Source of the DNA: Komagataeibacter sp. FNDCF1
Lineage (GTDB): Bacteria; Pseudomonadota; Alphaproteobacteria; Acetobacterales; Acetobacteraceae
Assembly (NCBI RefSeq): GCF_021295335.1
Contig: NZ_JAIWOT010000001.1
Span: 127,001 to 191,000, forward strand
Length of the DNA: 64,000 bases
Reading direction: 5' to 3'
The notes under the pieces are model-generated. The model searched no databases and had not been told where the DNA came from. It saw only the letters and a program-made list of their open reading frames with translations. The stretch's first letter is position 1; each line of letters begins with the position of its first letter. Both the position numbers and the translations under genes were made by a program. Below are positions 8,187 through 16,957 of this stretch, one piece after another.

Positions 8187-9326
8187 ATGACGCTTACAGT
8201 GAATACCCTGCGCGAACTTGTTGCCTTCCGCAGCCTGTGCGGCGAGCCGAACGGTGACATGATCGACTGGCTGGAAACGTTTCTTGGCCGGGCTGGTGCG
8301 CGGGTCCGGCGCGTGGCGGGTGACAGGCCGGGTGCGTCCGGGCTGTTTGCATCAATCGGACCGGATGTGCCGGGCGGGATTGTCCTGTCCGCGCATTCCG
8401 ATGTGGTTCCGGTGGCGGGGCAGGCATGGTCATCGGACCCGTTTGTACTGACCGAGCGGGATGGCAGGCTGTACGGTCGCGGCACAAGCGACATGAAGGG
8501 CTTTATCGCATGCATGCTCAGCAGCGCGGCCGGTGCCGCGCGGCGGGAACTCAGGCGTCCCCTGCATCTGGCGATTTCGTATGACGAGGAACTGGGCTGC
8601 CTGGGCGTGCATTCCCTGCTCAGGGCGGTGGCGGATAGCGGCGTGGAAGTGGGGGGCTGCATCGTCGGTGAACCGACGGGCATGCGGGTGGCCGTTGCCC
8701 ACAAGGGCAAGATTGCCTTCCGCATTACCTGCCGGGGGGAAGCAGCCCATTCCGCCAATCCGTTCAGGGGTATAAGTGCCATCCGCATGGCGGCGGCCAT
8801 GGTGGGGGAACTTGACGCGCTGCAGGACCATATCCGGGATACCGAAGCGCATGACACACGTTTCGAGGTACCTTTTTCCACCGTACAGGCTGGCCTGATC
8901 GAAGGCGGTTGCGCGCTTAACATCGTACCCGATCTGTGCACCATAACAGCGGAAATGCGGCTTCTGCCGGGGCAGGATGGTGCCGCCTGTCTGTCCTGGC
9001 TGCGGCAGGCCACCCACCGCGTGGTCGGGGCGACGGGCGGCGGCACGATCAGCATCGAGGTTACGAATGCCTATCCGGGGGTTGATAACCCGCCAGACAT
9101 GGCCATCTGCTCACTGGCCTTGCACGAAGCCGGGCAGAATAGTACATGTGTCATAGATTTTGGAACGGAAGCGGGGCTGTTCAAGGAAATACTGTCCGTT
9201 CCATGCGTGATCTGTGGTCCTGGTTCAATCAGCAGGGCCCATAAGGCGGACGAATACATCACACAGTCCGAACTCGACCGGTGTGACCGCTTTCTTGAAG
9301 GTATTGTGGAAACGCTCTGCCAGTAA
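8187..9326 (+). CDS. M20-family deacylase (ArgE/DapE-type)
   Basis: Cytoplasmic zinc amidohydrolase of 379 aa related to acetylornithine deacetylase. The dinuclear metal site is recognisable: H70 and D72 in LSAHSDVVP, bridging D102 in GRGTSDMKGF, the catalytic/metal pair E134-E135 in SYDEELG, and a C-terminal His in SRAHKADEY. The dimerisation domain (about residues 175-290) begins around VAHKGKIAFRITCRGEAAHSANP. The start at 8187 follows ggagcg; a GTG and an ATG at 8154/8157 lie upstream but lack ribosome sites. A role in arginine synthesis is possible, but the island context (monooxygenase, RidA-like, DUF1028) suggests hydrolysis of an N-acyl intermediate in a catabolic route. Confidence 0.87.
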   Translation: MTLTVNTLRELVAFRSLCGEPNGDMIDWLETFLGRAGARVRRVAGDRPGASGLFASIGPDVPGGIVLSAHSDVVPVAGQAWSSDPFVLTERDGRLYGRGTSDMKGFIACMLSSAAGAARRELRRPLHLAISYDEELGCLGVHSLLRAVADSGVEVGGCIVGEPTGMRVAVAHKGKIAFRITCRGEAAHSANPFRGISAIRMAAAMVGELDALQDHIRDTEAHDTRFEVPFSTVQAGLIEGGCALNIVPDLCTITAEMRLLPGQDGAACLSWLRQATHRVVGATGGGTISIEVTNAYPGVDNPPDMAICSLALHEAGQNSTCVIDFGTEAGLFKEILSVPCVICGPGSISRAHKADEYITQSELDRCDRFLEGIVETLCQ

Positions 9327-9474
9327 TCTTGCATGAATCGCATTCTGGGCGGAGGGGAATGTGTGGCCATGCATGCATGTGCCCCGTGTCTTCTCCTTGC
9401 CTGATATCGTGCCGTACCATCATGGCGGACTGCCTGTCCGTCATTCCTGTTTTCAATAAGGAACCGGACAACAC

Positions 9475-10152
9475 ATGACATTTTCCATCGTGGCCAGATG
9501 CGCCCGGACCGGGCAGTTCGGCGTTGCCGTTTCATCTTCCTCCCCTGCCGTAGCCAGCCGCTGTGCCTTTGCCCGGGCGGGCGTGGGCGTGGTGGCAACC
9601 CAGAACATAACGGATCCGCGTCTGGGGCCACAGGGGCTGGATCTCATGCAGCAGGGTGCCAATGCCGCCCAGTGTCGTGATATTCTGGTAAACAATGCCG
9701 CGTTTGCCGAATTCCGGCAACTCGCCATCATTGATGTAAATGGTGAAACAGCTGTCTGGTCGGGTGCCCGTACCTTGGGCTGCCATGCGGCTTCCATGCA
9801 CATGAATGTCGCATCGGCTGGTAACATGCTGGCCCACGAAGGTGTACCGGATGCGGTAACAGACGCGTTTCTGGCATCCGATGAAAACCTGCATCTGGGT
9901 GAGCGCCTGCTGGTCGCCATGCGCGCGGGACTTCAGGCCGGGGGGGAGGCCGGGCCCGTCCATTCGGCCGGGATGGTCGTGGTGGACAGGCAGGCCTGGC
10001 CGCTGGTTGACCTGCGTGTTGACTGGGATGACGCGCCCATTACCCGTCTTGCTGATCTGTGGCACATATGGCAGCCCCAGATGGATGACTATGTGACACG
10101 GTGCCTTAACCCGCTCTCCGCGCCATCTTACGGTGTTCCGGGGGATGCCTGA
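9475..10152 (+). CDS. DUF1028 family protein (Ntn-hydrolase-like)
   Basis: 225-aa member of the DUF1028 family, whose members are predicted to have an N-terminal-nucleophile-hydrolase-like fold. Diagnostic segments are TFSIVARCARTGQFGVAVSSSS at the N-terminus, RAGVGVVATQNITDPRLGP, and the turn VDLRVDWDDAPI near the end. The start has aagga upstream. It follows the M20 deacylase by 148 bp in the same direction. DUF1028 genes are commonly found beside RidA proteins, M20 peptidases and importers, as here. That points to a hydrolytic step on an amide, but no reaction has been shown by this sequence. Confidence 0.85.
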   Translation: MTFSIVARCARTGQFGVAVSSSSPAVASRCAFARAGVGVVATQNITDPRLGPQGLDLMQQGANAAQCRDILVNNAAFAEFRQLAIIDVNGETAVWSGARTLGCHAASMHMNVASAGNMLAHEGVPDAVTDAFLASDENLHLGERLLVAMRAGLQAGGEAGPVHSAGMVVVDRQAWPLVDLRVDWDDAPITRLADLWHIWQPQMDDYVTRCLNPLSAPSYGVPGDA

Positions 10153-10955
10153 CCCCGGTGACGGACCGCCCGGTGGCCTGTAACTACAGGCTGGCGGGGC
10201 GTCATCCGGCGGGTGAGGCAGCCGGTCCTGTGGTGCAATGGTGCGTCGTCATCAAAAATCACCCCCCATACAGCGCCTTCCGATGGGCCCGGCCGGGACG
10301 CGGTTTCACGCCTGTGTGTGGCGGCGGCCCGTGAGCGCGCCGGGTATTCCACAATGACAATCGAGATGCGTGCCATCACGATCGGATTGCACGATACCGA
10401 ACGCCTGCGGCAGGCCGGCCCTGCCGCTACAGGCGGGTCTGTCACGCTGCGGCACGAAGCCTGCCACAAGAAGGTTCGACGCCACACAGATGTTCAGGGC
10501 ACAGCATGCCCGGACGATCCGTTTTTTGTAATGACAGACCATATCCGTGCGCGGATTTCCCGGATGGACGTCAGGTAGTTCTCAAGAAATCATTTTCGAG
10601 CATGGTGCAGTAAATACCATTATGGCAACGCGCCTGATGGTGCGGGATAGAGAATGGCGGCATGCAGGTGGAGATTGATGTCCGGCCTTGACCGTATTTT
10701 GCCAATACGGCCCGTATATGCCAGGTGGTTCTGTTCGTTTTGAAATGTTTATGGATTATCCTGCCAAATGACAAAATAAAAAACAACAGTAAAAATAAAA
10801 TACAGGGAATATATTAATAATAACGGTTTATTTTTATTTATAAATTATCTATTTTTATTCAATTGCGCACGAAACCCTGTTCAGCCCAGGCTGTTCTGTC
10901 ATGGGACGGCCGAATGAACGACCGTCCCGTATCAGTAAAACAGGGAATGAAAAAA
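10153..10955. other. 803-bp intergenic region; hairpin and AT-rich promoter region, no gene supported
   Basis: Just after the DUF1028 gene an imperfect hairpin (about 10167-10200, core gcctgta/tacaggc) may terminate transcription. The middle holds overlapping open frames on both strands with no family resemblance or ribosome site, so none is called. The last 130 bp (about 10745-10860) are strongly AT-rich and probably contain the promoter of the repeat-protein gene. Confidence 0.4.
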
Positions 10956-11234
10956 ATGGCGAACCAGGGCGGAACCCATGAGCAGCACGTCAAGGCGGGC
11001 GAGCAGAGCCACAAGAACACCGGCACCACGCATGGTGACAAAGGTGAAGGCACGCACGGCGCCGGCACCCGGGGCGGCACGCATGAACAGCATGTCAAGG
11101 CCGGGCAGCAGAGCCACAAGAATACCGGCACCACGCATGATGAAAAGGGCGAGGATGCGCATGGAACCGGCACGCGTGGCGGCACCCATGAGCAGCATGT
11201 CAAGGCGGGCCAGCAGAGTCACAAGAACACCTGA
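10956..11234 (+). CDS. Small hydrophilic three-repeat protein (possible KGG/GsiB-type stress protein)
   Basis: 92-aa, very polar protein built from three copies of GGTHEQHVKAG(E/Q)QSHKNT at residues 5-22, 40-57 and 75-92. They are separated by Gly/Thr/His/Asp-rich linkers, giving an exact 35-residue (105-bp) period. The start at 10956 is chosen because aggga lies about 9 nt upstream; earlier in-frame starts would add an unrelated segment. No hydrophobic or transmembrane part. The pattern resembles glucose/acid-stress-induced hydrophilic repeat proteins (KGG, GsiB), expected to be disordered and protective, but the KGG core itself is absent, so the family assignment is tentative. It is followed by a strong hairpin and is probably monocistronic. 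Confidence 0.65.
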   Translation: MANQGGTHEQHVKAGEQSHKNTGTTHGDKGEGTHGAGTRGGTHEQHVKAGQQSHKNTGTTHDEKGEDAHGTGTRGGTHEQHVKAGQQSHKNT

Positions 11235-11250
11235 CATCGTGCCGGTCATC

Positions 11251-11282
11251 GGGGGGCGCCAGCAATACCGCTGGCGCCCCCC
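11251..11282 (+). terminator. Strong GC hairpin terminator
   Basis: A perfect 13-bp stem (ggggggcgccagc / gctggcgcccccc) with a 6-nt loop, 16 bp after the repeat-protein stop. It lacks a U tract but is the most stable hairpin noticed in the window. It separates this gene from the AAA operon. Confidence 0.75.
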
Positions 11283-11501
11283 GGAACCGGGGACCATATT
11301 GCGGCATCTTTTCTGTCATGGGTCGTGGTTACCCGCAGCATGGAAAGGGGTCCTGTGGCGGCATGCTCGGGAAATATCGCTTTTTAAAGCCACGGCCTGA
11401 TTGTGGTTTTGGTAAAAACAAGTAATTGACAGAATCCATTTACTTCAATACCGAATATAGAATATAGGGGATGCGGACTAATTGGAGTAAGCTGATTCTT
11501 T

Positions 11502-11972
11502 ATGGCGCGGCAGATATTTATTAACAAAGGCGGAGCGGGAAAGCTCCAGACAGCAACCCATACGACCGTCCGGGATGCGTCCGCCAGCAGGCAGATGTCT
11601 GTCGAGCAGCTTCGCCGTCGGCGCAGCGGCAACTATGTCGATGCGGTCAGTCGGCTTGATACGGGGGGGCCGGTTTCAGCGCCGGATATCGACGCCATCC
11701 GTGCAGCCGTGACCGCGGAATTTCCCGACGGTCCCGCCAGCTGGCCACTGGGCTGGGTTTCCAAATGTTATCTTGGTACGCCCTACGAAGTACACATCGT
11801 TGATATTTCCGGTCATATCATACAGCATTTCAAGCGTGGTGAAGCGATGCCGGGCGGCATGGAACGTGCGCGTTCGCTTGCGGCTTCCGGCCGTTATGCC
11901 GTGATCGAGGTTTTTTCCGATCGTCTTGTCGCCATCGGCAGTGACGGCACCACATCCGTTTCAATGGGCTGA
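11502..11972 (+). CDS. Unrecognised protein, first gene of the AAA+ ATPase operon
   Basis: 156 aa, no family recognised. The N-terminus (MARQIFINKGGAGKLQTATHT) and a basic patch QLRRRRSG precede a compact domain. That domain contains WPLGWVSKCYLGTPYEVHIV, HFKRGEAMPGGMERARSLA and YAVIEVFSDRLVAIGSDG, whose strand-like spacing suggests a small alpha/beta fold. There is no signal peptide or membrane segment, so it is probably cytoplasmic. It is preceded by ggagtaa and, farther upstream, a TTGACA hexamer at 11426. Only 7 bp separate it from the next gene, so the genes are probably co-transcribed and work together. Confidence 0.75.
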   Translation: MARQIFINKGGAGKLQTATHTTVRDASASRQMSVEQLRRRRSGNYVDAVSRLDTGGPVSAPDIDAIRAAVTAEFPDGPASWPLGWVSKCYLGTPYEVHIVDISGHIIQHFKRGEAMPGGMERARSLAASGRYAVIEVFSDRLVAIGSDGTTSVSMG

Positions 11973-11979
11973 TATTTCA

Positions 11980-13692
11980 ATGGCTGAACGCATTATCCAT
12001 ACTGCTGACCTGAGTGCGATCCGCAACAACCTGCGCTCCCTTGCCGAAGGCATCGAAGATGTCGGTGATCGCGTTAATCACGTTGATGATACCATAAAGA
12101 TCACCCGGCAGGAACTGTCCGACCTGCAGGCGCATTTCAACCAGTTCATTGATACCTACACCCGCGCCACGCAGGTCAGCCTGGCCGAGACGCGGCTGAT
12201 CAAGCTCCGGCAGGAGCTGGCTTCTAAATTCGGGCATTATGATGATGTGCGCCGTGCGGCGGTCGGCCTGCTGCAGGCTACCGACATCAGCGTCGTCCAT
12301 ACGGCCACGATGCGCGACATTACCGAAGAACTGATGGTGCTCACACCTGCCTACTGGCTGGCCCCGGCCTTGGTGGCCCTGGCGGCATGGCTGCGTGATG
12401 ACCAGCCCCTGGCCCAGCGCGCGCTGGGTGAAGCCCTGCGGCGGGATGATGAAAAAACCAGCCTTTTCTTTGCCCTGATCGCGCGCCGTGCCGGAAGAGG
12501 GACGGCCTGCGCCACATGGCTGGACCGCTTTCTGGGGCAGCAGGACCCCATGCAGCTGAAGCGGCAGACCATCGTGCTGATCAACGCCACCGCAGGCGGG
12601 GTTTTTGCCCCCGGTGTGCAGCAGATCTGCTACCAGCGCCTGCAGGCCTGGATTGATGAGCTCAGTGACCGGGCAGGCTTTGTGGAAGAGCAGCGCAGGC
12701 AGTGGCGCAAGGCCCTTGAATCCAAGATCCCCGAGGAGCAGCACGGCACGCGCTATCCGCATCTGGAACGGCTGTGCACGAACTGGCAGGTTCTGAACAG
12801 CCAGCTCAACCGTGCCAGCCTGAACACCGTGTTTCTTGATCACATGCGTGATATATTTGAATCACCGCTGCCTTCATCCGCCCGTCTGGCGGATGCGGTC
12901 GATGATCTGCTGACCCACCTGACCACCGATCACGATGCGGCCGAACTTCCCATGAAAATGGAGGAAGCACGGCTGGAGGCCATCATCGCGCAGGACGGCC
13001 GCGTCGATATTGCCCAGAAACATCATGACCTTGAGCGTGAGTCACTGGTGGAGGAAGTCAGCTTCACCCAGCTTCTGACGAATGCGGCCATGCATGCCGA
13101 GCGGTTCGGCGCCTCGCGCGCCTCGCAGCGCCTGGCCTTCGCGCTCTCGCGCGGCTGGGTGCATGATGCGTTTTCTGACCTGACGATTGAAACGCGGCGC
13201 AACCAGCCTGACTCAGCCCAATTGCAGATCGGCAACTGGAACGGGCAGACACATGATGGCACGGAAGAAAAAGCCCTGCAGTCCGGTCTGGAACAGCATA
13301 TCCAGAGCGAGTGCATGGCGGCGGTGGCCCAGATCAGGCTGGGTCCCAAGCATGTGATCTGCAGCATAGTGGGTGTACTGCTTCTGCTGACCATCTTCAT
13401 GGGCAATTTCATCTTTGCGCTTATCGGGGCGGCATTGCTGGCCTGGGTCTTCTTTGAATACAGGGGGCTGGAAAAAAAGCGCGACATGGTGCGGGATTCG
13501 TTCGACCGGCGCAGGCAGGCCGAAACGGCGGAACTGGGTGGATGCCTTGCGGAATATGTGGAATGGCTGCGTGATTTCGATGCACGTGACGCCGTGGCCA
13601 CGCAGACCAGCGCCTATATCGATGCCATAGCCCCGGACACCCATCTTGCGCTGCGGGAGGAAAGTTCCCGCCGCATCCTGACCAACTCCTGA
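11980..13692 (+). CDS. Unrecognised 570-aa protein with N-terminal coiled coil and C-terminal membrane hairpin
   Basis: 570 aa. Residues 1-80 are helical with heptad-like spacing (LSAIRNNLRSLAEGIEDVGDRVNHVDDTIKITRQELSDLQ). A long helical middle follows (about 100-450), then two adjacent hydrophobic stretches at about 457-491 (VICSIVGVLLLLTIFMG and NFIFALIGAALLAWVFF) form a likely membrane hairpin. About 78 charged residues follow. There is no signal peptide, so the bulk is probably cytoplasmic and anchored to the inner membrane. Start at 11980, 7 bp after the previous stop. The architecture suggests a membrane scaffold for the AAA+ ATPase encoded downstream; this is inference, and no family was recognised. 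Confidence 0.78.
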   Translation: MAERIIHTADLSAIRNNLRSLAEGIEDVGDRVNHVDDTIKITRQELSDLQAHFNQFIDTYTRATQVSLAETRLIKLRQELASKFGHYDDVRRAAVGLLQATDISVVHTATMRDITEELMVLTPAYWLAPALVALAAWLRDDQPLAQRALGEALRRDDEKTSLFFALIARRAGRGTACATWLDRFLGQQDPMQLKRQTIVLINATAGGVFAPGVQQICYQRLQAWIDELSDRAGFVEEQRRQWRKALESKIPEEQHGTRYPHLERLCTNWQVLNSQLNRASLNTVFLDHMRDIFESPLPSSARLADAVDDLLTHLTTDHDAAELPMKMEEARLEAIIAQDGRVDIAQKHHDLERESLVEEVSFTQLLTNAAMHAERFGASRASQRLAFALSRGWVHDAFSDLTIETRRNQPDSAQLQIGNWNGQTHDGTEEKALQSGLEQHIQSECMAAVAQIRLGPKHVICSIVGVLLLLTIFMGNFIFALIGAALLAWVFFEYRGLEKKRDMVRDSFDRRRQAETAELGGCLAEYVEWLRDFDARDAVATQTSAYIDAIAPDTHLALREESSRRILTNS

Positions 13693-13712
13693 ACCAGAGG
13701 GAAGCCGCTGCC

Positions 13713-13904
13713 ATGACCCGCGATGTTTTCATCCCCCGCGCCGGAACGCCCCCCACGGTATCGACACTGGCCCCCGATACGTCTACTCCCGCTGCTCCCG
13801 CTCAGGCGCCCACGGGTAACGGTGACGCACCGCCTGACCCGCTGGCAGGGGCTTTTCCCGCATGGGATCTGGTACCTGCCACCCAGTTCGTACGGCGGCG
13901 ATAG
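13713..13904 (+). CDS. Small Pro/Thr-rich protein with WDLVP C-terminal motif
   Basis: 63-aa protein, preceded by agaggga and ending 2 bp before the next start, which supports it being a real translated gene. The middle is Pro/Ala/Thr-rich and probably disordered (TPPTVSTLAPDTSTPAAPAQ). The C-terminus ends in AWDLVPATQFVRRR, which looks like a short linear binding motif. No known family. In this operon it might act as an adaptor between the membrane protein and its partners; that role is inference only. Confidence 0.55.
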   Translation: MTRDVFIPRAGTPPTVSTLAPDTSTPAAPAQAPTGNGDAPPDPLAGAFPAWDLVPATQFVRRR

Positions 13905-13906
13905 GC

Positions 13907-14467
13907 ATGTTCGGACTATGGGGCAGGCGCGCTGCCAGGAATGGTTCCGATACAGACGGCGCACCTGAGACCTATGCCGAATGGAGCGCATGGTTCGAAC
14001 GCTTTGAACGCGGCGGGGAAGATGACGTGCTGCTTGAACTTGCCAGCCGGGGCAAGGTCAACTGGTCCAGCGGCATGGCGACCAGCTTTGCCACCCGTGC
14101 GGCCAGTACGCTCCATGCACGCATGGAGGCCATCCGGCTCATGCTGCAGAAGCATCTTGGCACGGGGCGGGACGAAGGTGACCTTGGTCGCGCCGTGGTG
14201 AATGCCCGTCGTGCCTTTGCGCAGCTGTCACGCTATGCCGCGTTACCATGCTGGCCCGATCCGCTGCCCGGGCAGCTTGCCGACATGATCAGCCAGACGA
14301 CCAGGGCCATCCAGCAAAGCCTGCTTGAAAGTGCCGCGACCGACCGCACCGGCCGCCTGGCCAAGATGCTGCGCGACAATCCGGTCGACCGTGAGGTGGC
14401 GCCTGTGGCCCCGATGGCGGAACATGGCCCCGCGTCACCTCCATCCGGTCGCCGCATCCTGCTCTGA
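13907..14467 (+). CDS. Unrecognised helical protein, fourth gene of the AAA+ operon
   Basis: 186 aa. The start at 13907 (MFGLWGRRAARNG) lies 2 bp after the previous stop. The body is mostly helical (TYAEWSAWFERFERGG, AASTLHARMEAIRLMLQKHL, QLADMISQTTRAIQQSLLES) with no signal peptide or membrane segment. Its stop TGA directly abuts the GTG start of the ATPase gene, indicating translational coupling. No family recognised; a stoichiometric partner of the ATPase is the simplest guess. Confidence 0.72.
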   Translation: MFGLWGRRAARNGSDTDGAPETYAEWSAWFERFERGGEDDVLLELASRGKVNWSSGMATSFATRAASTLHARMEAIRLMLQKHLGTGRDEGDLGRAVVNARRAFAQLSRYAALPCWPDPLPGQLADMISQTTRAIQQSLLESAATDRTGRLAKMLRDNPVDREVAPVAPMAEHGPASPPSGRRILL

Positions 14468-16033
14468 GTGAACGAGGCCATAGTGAATACCAACGAATTT
14501 CTCGATGCTTTCGAACGGACCTTCAAGGCCCGTGTTCCCTTCATTCTTGTCCAGACAACGGAACGCAGCCGTGCGGTCGAACTGATCCGTGACGTATGCG
14601 CGCGGCAGAGTGTCACGGCCTATGTCCATACCCTGTCGAAGGGCACGCTGGATATTACGACCAACCGCGTGACCAACGAGGACCGTTCAGTCATCGGTGC
14701 CGTGGATTTTGCCGCCCAGCAGATGATGCAGCGCCAGCACCTGACTTTCGTGCTGACCGAACTTGATGATGTGGACACCGACAGCGCATTCGCACGCCAG
14801 CTGCTGGACACCGTTATCCTGGCTTCGGAAAAGGGCGGGACGATCGTCGCGGTCACGACCAAGACGATATGGAGCCAGGTGCAGCGCCTTGGCGTGTCGC
14901 TCATGCTTTCGCCGCCGGATCAGGACGAGACCTATATCAACATCTCCCGCCAGATCGATGATTACCGCAGCATCATGCCCATAGAATGGGATGATGCCGA
15001 CATGCGGCGCGCCGCCACGATCCTGGGTGGCGTGACCAAGATCGAAGCGGAAAACATCATCGCGATGATGGCCGCGCGTGGCAGTATCCGCAAAAGCGAT
15101 TTCCCCGAGCTCATGCGCGCGAAGGACAGTGTCTTTTCCGATGTGTCGGGCATTGAGCGGGTCGCCCTGCGTCCCGAGACCCTCAACATGGGTGGCCTGA
15201 GCGGGCTGCAGACGTGGCTGCAGCGCAAGCGCCCGCTGCTTACAGCCGACCTGCGCGAACGTGTGATCCGGCCGCCGCGTGGTGTGCTGCTGGTGGGCGT
15301 GCCGGGCTGTGGCAAGTCTCTGTCCGCCAAGACGATCGCGGCGCGGTTTGAAATTCCGCTTTACCGGCTGGATCTTGCCAATCTCATGGGGATGTACGTG
15401 GGCCAGAGCGAGGGACGCCTGAAGGAAGCCCTTGAGGCCGCCGACCGTGTGGCCCCCTGTGTGTTGTGGATTGACGAGATTGAGAAGGGCCTGGCCGCCG
15501 GTGGATCGGACTCATCGGGCGTGACCACGCGTATGATCGGGCAGTTCCTGTTCTGGCTTCAGGAATCACAGGCACGTGTTTTTGTGGTCGCAACTGCCAA
15601 TGATGTCTCTAAGCTGCCGCCCGAACTGTTGCGGCGGGGCCGGTTCGATGAACTGTTCTTCGTTGACCTGCCTGGCAGCGATGAGCGGCGCGAAATCATT
15701 ACCCTGTATGTGGAACGGGGCAAGCTGCTGCCACTGGATGCGGGGCTGCTGGAGGAACTGGTCGAACTGTCGGACGGGTTTGCCGGTGCGGACCTGGAAG
15801 CCGCCGTGCGCGAAGTGGTGGAGGAGGCTTTCCTGAACGGGGATGGCGCGGTCACGGCGGATCTCTACCGATCAAGCTTCCAGAACATCGTCCCGCTTTC
15901 GCGCACCAGCCCGGAGCAGATCGAGGCAATTCGCGCATGGGGCCGCGAGCGCGCGGTGCCTGCTTCTGGCCAGCCGATCGGGGATAATGCATCTTCTACC
16001 GCGCCCATGCGCCGGGCGGTACTGTTGGGATAA
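14468..16033 (+). CDS. AAA+ ATPase, Ycf46-like
   Basis: 521 aa. The N-terminal half (about 1-225) is a degenerate nucleotide-binding-like domain beginning with [20 protein letters not shown]. The C-terminal half is a classical AAA module: Walker A GVPGCGKS at 277-284, Walker B VLWIDEIE at 332-339, sensor-1 Asn at 378 (VVATAND), arginine-finger region LLRRGRFDE at 388-396, and a helical lid ending near 480. This two-part layout matches Ycf46-type ATPases of cyanobacteria and plastids rather than FtsH (no protease domain, no transmembrane segment). Start GTG at 14468 abuts the upstream stop; a GTG at 14483 after gagg is an alternative. Last gene of the operon; it probably remodels a complex formed with the upstream proteins. 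Confidence 0.88.
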   Translation: MNEAIVNTNEFLDAFERTFKARVPFILVQTTERSRAVELIRDVCARQSVTAYVHTLSKGTLDITTNRVTNEDRSVIGAVDFAAQQMMQRQHLTFVLTELDDVDTDSAFARQLLDTVILASEKGGTIVAVTTKTIWSQVQRLGVSLMLSPPDQDETYINISRQIDDYRSIMPIEWDDADMRRAATILGGVTKIEAENIIAMMAARGSIRKSDFPELMRAKDSVFSDVSGIERVALRPETLNMGGLSGLQTWLQRKRPLLTADLRERVIRPPRGVLLVGVPGCGKSLSAKTIAARFEIPLYRLDLANLMGMYVGQSEGRLKEALEAADRVAPCVLWIDEIEKGLAAGGSDSSGVTTRMIGQFLFWLQESQARVFVVATANDVSKLPPELLRRGRFDELFFVDLPGSDERREIITLYVERGKLLPLDAGLLEELVELSDGFAGADLEAAVREVVEEAFLNGDGAVTADLYRSSFQNIVPLSRTSPEQIEAIRAWGRERAVPASGQPIGDNASSTAPMRRAVLLG

Positions 16034-16034
16034 C

Positions 16035-16074
16035 GGGCCACGCCGTTGCGTGCAGTCACGGCACGCGGCGGCCC
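16035..16074 (+). terminator. Possible terminator after AAA operon
   Basis: Imperfect GC-rich inverted repeat (gggccacgccgttgcgtgc ... gcacgcggcggcccc) starting immediately after the ATPase stop. There is no U tract. It is assigned by position and stem potential. Confidence 0.4.
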
Positions 16075-16222
16075 CCTGACCCTTGGGCAGATGTGCCGCC
16101 ATGGCAGAAAGATGGAGTAAGCATTCCATGCCGCCATGCGGGAATACGTAAGAAGGCAGGCATTTCCTTAACAGGGGCAGGTGGCCGTCAAAGACGTTAT
16201 AACCCGTGCAATGAAAACGATG

Positions 16223-16957
16223 TCATTGCATGCAGGCGTGACAGGCCTGTGCAAGTTCAAAGGCGTTCAGTGGCGCGGCGCCATGGGTGGTGTTGTCAAA
16301 AATCGTCCAGACATCGGTGCCGCGTGCGGTTAACATGGCGATGGCTTGCGCATGGGCTTCAATGGTCTCCTGCCCATAAGGGGATTCATAGATGCGTGGG
16401 GAACCGTGCAGCCGGAAATAGGCAAGACCGCTCCAGCCACCGGGGCGGGCGGCTGGCAGGGGTACGGCCGGGTCCGCCGCAACGCGTGATATCCGCCGGC
16501 TTTGCAGCATCTGGTCGACTGCCGGCAGGAACCAGCTGGCATGCCTTGGCTCCAGAACGACCGGTCCGGTGATCATGGCCTGCAGGTCATGGAAGAACTG
16601 TTCGGCAATGTCACCAGGATAGGCGAAGCTTGGGGGAAGCTGGACCAGAATCGGCCCGCGCCTGTTGCCCAGACCGCTCGTTTCCTCGGCAAACCGTTCG
16701 ATCAGCGTGCGGCAGCCGACCAGACGGCGCTCATGCGTAATCGCTTTGGGCAGCTTTACGGAAAAGCGGAATTCCGGTGGCACGCTTTCCGCCCAGCGCA
16801 TGTAGGTGGTGCGGCGGTGCGGCCGATAGAAACTGCTGTTCACCTCGACTGCCAGAAACCGTGCGCCATAGCGTTCAAGATGCGTACCGGCCGACGGGAA
16901 CCGCCCGACCAGCGCGGAAGGAATGGACCAGCCAGCGACACCGATGCGTATGGTCAT
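16223..16957 (-). CDS. DUF72 (YecE-family) protein
   Basis: 244-aa TIM-barrel protein of the DUF72 family. Recognisable segments are IRIGVAGWSIP at the N-terminus, FLAVEVNSSFYRPHRRTTYMRWAESVPPEFRFSVKLPKAITH, PILVQLPPSFAY, and the C-terminal YFRLHGSPRIYESPY and DVWTIFDNTTHGAAPLNA. The biochemical function of the family is unknown. Convergent with the AAA operon and divergent from nothing close by; probably a single gene. Confidence 0.9.
   Translation of the reverse strand: MTIRIGVAGWSIPSALVGRFPSAGTHLERYGARFLAVEVNSSFYRPHRRTTYMRWAESVPPEFRFSVKLPKAITHERRLVGCRTLIERFAEETSGLGNRRGPILVQLPPSFAYPGDIAEQFFHDLQAMITGPVVLEPRHASWFLPAVDQMLQSRRISRVAADPAVPLPAARPGGWSGLAYFRLHGSPRIYESPYGQETIEAHAQAIAMLTARGTDVWTIFDNTTHGAAPLNAFELAQACHACMQ

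Noticed and set aside
10956-11234. CRISPR-like periodicity
   Set aside because: The 105-bp repeats are in frame and encode a protein; there are no short repeats with unique spacers.
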